Shown here: positions 1 to 8,600 of the stretch, piece after piece
Layout of the letters: each line of letters starts with the position of its first letter
How positions within the stretch are numbered: position 1 is the stretch's first letter
Assembly: GCA_000969725.1 (NCBI GenBank)
Contig: JXSR01S005431.1
Source of the DNA: Ophiothrix spiculata
Lineage: Eukaryota; Echinodermata; Ophiuroidea; Amphilepidida; Ophiotrichidae
Reading direction: 5' to 3' (one strand)
DNA length: 36,982 nucleotides
The notes under the pieces: generated by a model
The model's database searches: none
Seen by the model: the letters and a program-made list of their open reading frames with translations, nothing else
Told to the model about the DNA's origin: nothing
Position numbers and translations under genes: made by a program

Positions 1-2346
1 ACATCAAGTACAATGCCCGATGTCTTTGCCCAGATTCCAAAGAAAGGACTGAATTTTCTCAACATCAATGCCCGATCACTCCTTCCGAAGATGTCCGAGT
101 TCAGAGAAATTGCACTTGCTCGATGCCTCTGTTACCGACAACGAGGTGAAAATTGAAGGGTATAACATTATTCGAACTGACCGCAATTGTCAAGGTGGAG
201 GTGTGTGCATCTATGTAAGAATGGACATTGCCTTCAACCCGTGTGCTGATCTTCAATGTGACGGTACAGAATCTGTGTGGTGCAAACTGTTGTTGCCCAA
301 ATCAAAACCAATTATTTTAGGCGCAATATACAGATCTCAAAAACAAACTGATTTTTTAAATACACTTGATGTTATTTTGTCAAAATTATCTCTAGGACAT
401 GAAATATACATCCTTGGTGACTTTAACATCTGTACACTTTGAGTAAATCGTACCTTGAAAGACTGTCTGATGCAGGGTTTAGTAACATCATAAAGGATCC
501 AACCCGTGCAACGGACACGTCTGTTAGCTGCCTGGATCAAATTTTGTGTAACAACTTAGACAAAATTTACAAATCTGGTGTTGTGTCGACCGGTTATAGC
601 GATCATTTTTTAGCTTTCTGCACCAGAAGGTCTGTCAGGGTTCCGATTAATTCTCATAATGTTGTTCATATTAGATCTATGAAAAACTATACTGTGGACT
701 CTTTCAGAAATATATTGTCTAATTGTGATTGGTCTCCTGTTTTAAATTGCCAATGTGTTAACACGGCATGGTCAAACTTTAAAAATATTTTCAACTCTGT
801 TCTGGATCAAATTGCCCCAAAACGTGATGTGCGCATTAAAACTCGCACGGAACCTTGGATGACCAATGACATTCTCGAGAAATTACGAAAACGTGATAAA
901 ATCCGTAAGCTTTTACTTAAGGGTAGCAGTGATGTTACCTACCAGGACTTCACAAGTCTACGCAATGAAGTCCAGAGAGATAGTAAGAAAGCTAAAGCGT
1001 CGTTTTTTCAAACAAATCTCGAGAACAACATGGGTAATCCAAGGAAGCTCTGGGAGCATTTGAAAAATCTTGGATACAATAACAAATCCAAAAACAGTGG
1101 CAAGATTGTTTTGAATGTCAACAACAAACTGTGTTATGACACACTTTCAGTTTGCAATTTTATTAATAATTTTTTCACGAACATTGCCACCACATTGGTA
1201 AGTAAATTACCTCTGCCATCCAGGAAATTTTGCACTGATTCATTCATTTTTAAACAATTTTATTTGGAAAAAAGTGTAAACCCTAATGAATTCAATCTTG
1301 AGCAAGTAACTGAAGATCTCATTTTAAAAATACTAACTGACCTTGATGCCCATAAAGGACCTGGTCTGGATGAGATAGCCCCTAAATTCTTAAAGGACGG
1401 GGCTCCTCAACTTGCTCATGTTGTCACTCACATTGTGAATTTATCCATCACCACTAGAACTGTGCCGGATGACTTGAAATGTGCAAAAATCATTCCTCTC
1501 TATACAAAAAAAAAAAACACCAGTAGATTGGAAGTAGGCAATTACCGGCCTGTTAGTATCCTTTGCTGCATGTCCAAGATCCTCGAAAGATGTGTTTTTT
1601 CCCAACTTCAAACATACCTTTGCGAAAAACAGCTTATTTACCAATTTCAATCCGGATTTCGGCCTGGCTTTTCAACAGAAACATGTCTCATTTATTTAAC
1701 TGACCTAATTAAGTCTGAAATCTCAAAAGGGAATTATGTGGGTATGTTATTGCTCGACGTACAGAAAGCATTCGATAGCGTAAACCATCAAATTTTATGT
1801 TCAAAGCTTTAATGGAATCGGAGCACCGTACCTCACCCAACATTTCAAAAGGGCTGCAACTTCACACTCTCACCGTACCCGCTCTAGTAGCTTCAATTTT
1901 ATTGTCCCAAGAGTAACTGGCATTGCATCTAAAACATTCTTTTATAATGCAATAGCAGACTGGAATGCCCTGCCACCTACAATTCAGTCTTTGGGAAGTA
2001 AATTGGAATTTTAAAAAGCAGTCAAAAAGCACCTGTCTGAAATTGCTCTTAAACAAGAGTCGGATTATTTCTTATTTCCTTATTATTGATTTTTTAATGT
2101 CTTTTTCAGTTCTCCATGGGCCCACAGCCATTTTTGTTTTGGGGACCCCATTGGAAATAAGCCTGCATATGCATTTGCTGGGCTTTTATGGGCTATCCTG
2201 GCCTTACAACTTTGGTTGTTGTGACATGTGACTCTGTTTTATTTTCTGCAGCTTTTGTAATATTGTATTGTAGTGTATTTATTTGATGCTTATTATTGTA
2301 CTGTTTATGGTTGTAAGTCCTAATAAAAACTAAACTAAACTAAAAC
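1..2346 (+). mobile_element. Non-LTR retrotransposon (CR1/L2-type LINE), incomplete and decayed
   Basis: A LINE that runs off the left edge of the window. The order is endonuclease, reverse transcriptase, a short C-terminal segment, then a 3' UTR ending in a run of CTAAA-like units at about 2326-2346, as expected for CR1/L2-type elements that end in short tandem repeats rather than long poly(A). The left edge carries the usual start of the endonuclease domain (NINARSLLPK). The element is dead: it has frameshifts and in-frame stops, and most of the RT core is deleted. It lies immediately upstream of a METTL3 exon, in the same orientation, so it sits in a METTL3 intron if the upstream exons are intact outside the window. 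The clade is judged from protein motifs only. Confidence 0.88.
13..2089 (+). pseudogene. Endonuclease-reverse transcriptase ORF relic of the LINE
   Basis: Four blocks can be read. At 13-120 is the endonuclease start (GLNFLNINARSLLPK). At about 116-442, in another frame, the domain continues to the catalytic ILGDFN motif and then a stop. At 439-1812, shifted again, are the rest of the endonuclease (GYSDHF, the Ser-Asp-His active-site region), a linker, the RT fingers (KGPGLDEIAPKFLK; NYRPVSIL; FQSGFRPGFST) and RT motif A (LLDVQKAFDSVNH). From 1811, in a third frame, the sequence jumps to the conserved C-terminal tail (PYLTQHFKRA; WNALPP), with one in-frame TAA at 2012, and ends at a TGA at 2087-2089. 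RT motifs B to E, including the catalytic xxDD box, are missing between about 1812 and 1840. The element therefore cannot make active RT. Motif identities are family knowledge; frames and stops are read from the sequence. Confidence 0.85.
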
Positions 2347-2614
2347 AGAAAATGGGTTTGTGCCCTCTTGTTGCTGGCTTTTTGCATGACACAAGTGTTC
2401 ACAAATTTGTGATGCTCCAAAATCTTTGTAAGGCTATGGTGAAGTTGATTTGAGATTTTTGGACTTCCATATGGTTGCATATTTGTGAATACATAGAAAA
2501 TGATTTGGAAGACCAATACTTATGATGTATGAAAGAGTTTGTATGCAAAAGAAAACTTTTAAATATTTTAACTTTATAATTAAGTGTATATTGGTCACTT
2601 TTCCTTCCTTGCAG

Positions 2615-2651
2615 TTGCATTTCCGAAGAATAATCAACAAACACACAGATG
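2615..2651 (+). CDS. METTL3: METTL3 exon a (first visible)
   Basis: Acceptor ccttgcag before 2615, donor gtaagt from 2652. Encodes [12 protein letters not shown] plus the first base of the next codon. It matches the METTL3 segment just before the second zinc finger. The preceding exon (ending ..CRK by family comparison) is not in the window. Confidence 0.93.
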
Positions 2652-5600
2652 GTAAGTGATTTATATGATTATGATGGATTTTCGGACTGTTTTAGAAACA
2701 ATTCAAGAATATCCAAATAAGTTGGTGACAGCTTGCACATGTACTCAATTTTATTTTGCTATTACTATATTCCTGAATAAAACCGTAAAGCCATTACTTT
2801 CTTCAAAGATTCAAGATTTGTAATGTTCAGTTTTGTTTTTCCAATTCCCATAATATTGGGGTTTTTTTCATTAAGCTTTATTGGTTTATTTAACTCTTGG
2901 GACTCAAATTTGGTTTTGGTAGGGGTGTGCCGCTGGGAAATGTGAAGTACCACCCATGCATATACCAATTTTCAAGAAAAAGGAACCCATCCATATACCA
3001 AGTGCCCAAATCTTGAATCAAATTTATACAAAATTTTTGCTAATTTGGCATGAATTAAAGCTGATTTTTGTTTGAAATTTAGAAGAAAAAAATCCAAAAT
3101 TTGCACCATTTTGGTGCTAATTACAGAAAATTTTGAAAAATCGAAATACCACATTTTGCAAAGAAAAAGGAGCCATTGGCGTAATAAAATTGTTAGCGAT
3201 TTTTTAAACATTTCCACCAATTTTGTTTGGCATGTTTAGTAGAAAATACCACTGAGGGCCCCATTTCTTTTTTCCCAACTGCCTCTTTCCCCGACTTTAC
3301 CTTATTTCCCAGACTTTCCTCGTGACTGGAGGGACCAGCCCCCCCCCCCCTTAGTCCTATGCATGTGTTATGCCACACTCACCTAGTCTTGTATAGGTGC
3401 ACAACCACAGTCATACAATGACCGTGATATAGTATCGATTGATACTGTCTCTTTATTTCATCTCATAATTTGTAACATTTACTAAGGTAACGCTTGTCAT
3501 TTCTCTCACAGAATCCTTGGGTGATTGTTCATTTCTCAATACTTGTTTCCATATGGATACCTGCAAAGTAAGTAACACTTAAAGTCGTTTCTGCAATAGC
3601 TGCCATTTGTCATAAATTTGGATTCCACACTGTATAATCTCCAGTTTTGGGTCAGTGGTTCTTGAAATGGTTCTTCAGGTGACACAGTCACCTGAAGAAC
3701 CATTTCAAGAGCCACTGACATATGGCAGGGAAATTTTGAGCAATTTCTCACACTCTATAGTGACGAGATGATAAACATAACATAAGGCAGCCATTGCAGA
3801 TACGACTTTCTTGCACTCACATGACAAGTCTTGATATGACCTAGCCCAGGTATTGAATTATTTTTTTTTTTTGGTTGCATGCGATCCCAGCAAGCTTAGC
3901 GCTATAGTCATACGATACTCATGAGCTAGCTGGTTTTGACAGTTCTGTTGCTGCGTGATTTGATGATCAATTTGATTGGTTTGTTGTTCACGCATGGTGC
4001 GATTTGGATATTAATCCCATTCCTTACATCCTGAAAGTCCAATAGGAGTCATAGAATTTCAGTACTAGTGCTACACTTGAATCCTGGTTTGGCCAATTTT
4101 TGCCTAAGAGACTGGTAGCAATTACTGAAATTAACAATTTTAATAGTATTTTGACATATATTCTTTTCAGCCATTTGAAAACAGATGCGATTAAAGAAAA
4201 AATTTATACTTTACTGTAAGGAGGACCCAACTCCACCATTGTGGTTGGCAATGACCTCAAATGACCCATATTGAGTGGAGCCATGCATATGCCCCTACCC
4301 AGTATATATTTTGTGTATGTGTAAATCCCAATATTAAGTATGTGGATACAGTGACCAATTATGATTATGTTGGCAATGATCCCAAATGACCCCAAGATGA
4401 CCTTTGACCCCAAATCAAGTGGGGTCATATGTGTGTCGGTATGCAGTGATGATTATGTCTAAATACCATGAGAGTATGTGGATACAGTGACCAATTACTG
4501 TATAAGTGGTTTATTTCACACTACATTAATTTTCACGCTCAATTCACCTAGCGCGGCGCGAATATAAATGTAGCGCGAAAAGTGTTATTTATATACCGCT
4601 GCATGTTAACAAAATCACAAGCGCGAAAATAAAAGCGCACGAAATGTTTTAAAATAGTGCAAAAATATTGGCGTTTACAATATGTACAGGGTTAACATTT
4701 TTTGCAAACACACACACACATACTGACTAACAGGCCCTCGAAATCCGCGGTAACGCGGCCGCGCCGTTCCCAGAAAAAATTTTGAAGTCCCAGAAAAAAA
4801 TCGGTAAGCTTAAAAAATACTAATATAAAATCAAATAATAACAAAAATTTCTGACGACAGATGATTTTTTCTGGTAATATTGAATGCTGAAATGCAAATA
4901 AATGAGCCAATAATACAAATTTGGGGGTTAATGTTAAATTACTGACAAAACAAGTAATTTTTTAGAGCAATTGTAACAATTTTTTCATAAATCTCACAGA
5001 AAATTCTCATCAAAAGTTCCCAGAAAGGTTGATTTTTTTTCTATACCCTGCTGACTAAAACACACCTTTTACAAATGCACTCATACTGACTGACTGACAG
5101 ACAGACAGACGGATATCCATTCGGTGTCTGTTTCATAGGCCCCTTTCGATACTTGTTCCGGCCGGTACAAATGAGAGCCAATCAAAGTCACTTGATATTT
5201 TGTCAATTTCTGAAATAGAATTTACAAAAGGTTGCCAGTAGGTGTGAGCATAATGCCAGCTTTATAATCATCACCAAATAATCCAATCTTGTTTTCCGTG
5301 TTATTTCAGTATGTACATTATGATGTTGAAAGACCAAAGGGAGAGATTAAACCAGAGACCAACAGTTTAGTCAAGAAAGGTCTGACCGGAGGAACGAGAA
5401 TGATACCGCCACAGGTAAACATGCTGTGTCAAAACTAAGGACAATGTGGTTGTTCCACATCTGACACAAACTGTTTTACTTTGTTTGAATTATTTTATGG
5501 TGGAATAGGGTTGTATGTTTTTCCAGTAATGATGTTTAAAATCGCTCAGATATATGAGGTAAGAATGAGAATAGAAGTTACAAATTAATGTTTTCTTATC

Positions 5601-8600
5601 ATATATATCGTTTCATAATAGATGGGCGTACATTGTGTTGTTTTTTTCAGGTTTGCTGAGGCATGAATAATATGCACTCATCCAGTATGAGATGATATAT
5701 ACCTCATATATAGATTACTGTCCTCTGATTGGTTAAAAGTGAGGGCTTGGATTTAACTAGGCCCAGGGCATATTTTTCACTTGGCCCGCTCAGCATATTT
5801 TGCAGCGCTGGTGTAACACGAGCAATACGCGCGCGACTATTGACCATCAGGCGTTTTAAGTGCAAAAATGAGTCTTTAAACAAACCAGATGACAAAAATC
5901 TATATATTCGGTATATAAAACGAATATTAACTGCTTTTTCTTCGGGGAATGGTTAAAATTATTTCCCCTCGGTGATCTCAAAACCATGAATATTCATGGT
6001 TTTGAGATCACCTCTGGAAAATAATTTAAACCATGCCCCTCAAAGCAGTCAATATTTGTATAATATATGACAGACATAACGATATATCTAAATTATATAT
6101 TTTATTCTCAAACTAAACGGTCAACAACCATACATCATGGTACTCAGTCATCCTGATTACCATTTTTTACAGAGCAGATATTTTTAGAATCTGGGCCTTT
6201 AGCGACCCATGACCTCTTTACCATAGGTTGGTTGATAAGGTCATCTAGCTTGGACACATTATATTTGGCAAAGCTAAAAAAAAAGTTTCCAAAATGAAAA
6301 TCTGGGTTTTTAGGGACCATAAAACATTTTGTGTATGGGGAGGGAAGGTTGTATGTGCATACATATGTCCTAATACTACAGGGTTAGTACGGATCCTTGA
6401 AAGTACTTGAATTTTATTTTGCAATTTCCAGGCCTTGAAAGTCCTTGAAAAAATTACTTTATCAAAGAAAGTCCTTGAAAGTCCTGGAATTTTTGAATAT
6501 CAGAAATGATAAAAATTAATATGACAAAAGAATTTACCACACAATTATTTTTTTCCAAAATTGAGCAAAAACGATTTTTTTTATTTGTTGACATAAATTC
6601 CGTCAGACGCCGCTGGCAAGGGGAAAAGTCCTTTAGTTCTTCTTGGAAAAGTCCTTGAATTTTGTAAGTGAAAAAGTGTACTAACCCTGTACTAGTGCTG
6701 TTATCGATTGTCGGAAGTATCGATTATTGATCGACATGTCGATTCTTAAATTGGTAGTATCAATACCAAACGACATCAAGGACGAGCCAAAAAATAAAAA
6801 TAAATTATTAATTAAGGAAACGATTTGGAAAGTGTGTTTCAACTGAGGTGACTCGATCGTTTCCCCTTGTATTTTAACAATAAAGGCATGAACAAATTGA
6901 GAATTTGTCGATGTTCATAACGTATCCATTTCTGTTTTTGTACTATGCATGATGCATGTATTTTTTGCTGATAAGCTTACACTTGTTACTGGTAACTCAA
7001 GCCTGTATATAAAACGGTGCGATAATGTTGTCGATATGTCGGATATTTGTTTCTCGACATATCAATAGACAATACTCCAAAAAAAAAAAAAAACTGTCGA
7101 TAACAGCACTACCTAATACATTGGTTATTAATATTGAAGATTCGTTTGAACTTTATAATGTCTTCAGAGAAAAAACTAACTATCTGATTCATATTTTCAG
7201 TGGATCCAATGTGACATCCGACATATAGATAATGAAATATTAGGGAAGTTTGCCGTCGTCATGGCCGACCCTCCATGGGATATTCACATGGAATTACCGT
7301 ACGGTACTATGCAGGATGACGAGATGAGAAAAATGAAGGTTCCGATGCTACAAGATGAAGGCTTCATTTTCTTATGGGTCACAGGCAGGTATGTGTGATC
7401 ATGAAATCTTAAGTTGCGTTTACATTGCGACGTATTGGGGGTAGCGACAAGCAACGTAGACCTGCGAATTGCAGTTTTGAATTTTACGCCAGTCCTCGTT
7501 AGTTAAAGTCAGTTAGTAACGTTGACACAAGTCTCTAACCTACGCACATTGTCGTTACTATCGGTCGCTTTCAGTAACAAGTTTTACCATTTTTCTGTCA
7601 TCTAGCCATGATATTCAAATGGCAATACCATATGTATATGGATTGATGAGATAAAACAAATGTAATGATGCTTTAAGATGGAGGCTTCATTTTGCTATAT
7701 TGGTCATAGGCACTGTCTATTAGGCAAGTATGTATGAGAGATATGAAAATGCTATTCAAATGATAAAAAAATATTATAAAAATTGAGAAAGTAATAAATC
7801 TATTCATCTGGACTTACCATTTTGATGAGTTTTTCATGTTATATCTCGAACACATCATTTGACTGTCTGATTGATGATTGGTAGCTGGGCATCGACCCGT
7901 GATAGGGTGGAATTGTTGAACTGTCTATGGATCTTCTTAATTATTGACGTATAGGCCCCCGCAAGGTTGTGACGTAGGGCCCTCTCCTCGATTTAAAGAA
8001 GGTTGCTCCCTTTTTACATAGATTGCCTCCTTGATGACCAGTTACTAATTGTCAATTAGATTGTCAGATGATGTGTTTGAGATAGAACATGAAACGTTAC
8101 CACTATCTTTAAATTTAAAATGGTCACTGACAAAAATCTCCATATACTTATGATCCGTCTACAGAGCCATGGAGCTTGGCCGTGAATGCCTCGAGTTATG
8201 GGGCTACAGGCGATGCGAAGAACTTATCTGGGTGAAGACAAATCAGCTACAAAGGCTAATTAGGACTGGCAGGACAGGTCATTGGCTGAATCATGGCAAA
8301 GAACATTGTCTGGTAAGTAGGATTCAAGGCGATGTCAGACATTAATGTATGTGCCCGTTCACTTTAAACTTCCAGTAAAGTCAGCATTTTTTTTATTTTG
8401 AGACACAATGCAAAATATGTGTAAAAGTTGTATTCTGACGAATTTTAGATTTTTACACATTTGAAATGTTCATGCCTTGCTTAAATATCAGCTTTCATTG
8501 AACTCCAAAATATTTGAAAACTAACATTTTTTCATATTCTCACTTTTTATGCTTTGAAGAATCACAACTCCCAATCTTGATATCTAATGAACTTGACTGA

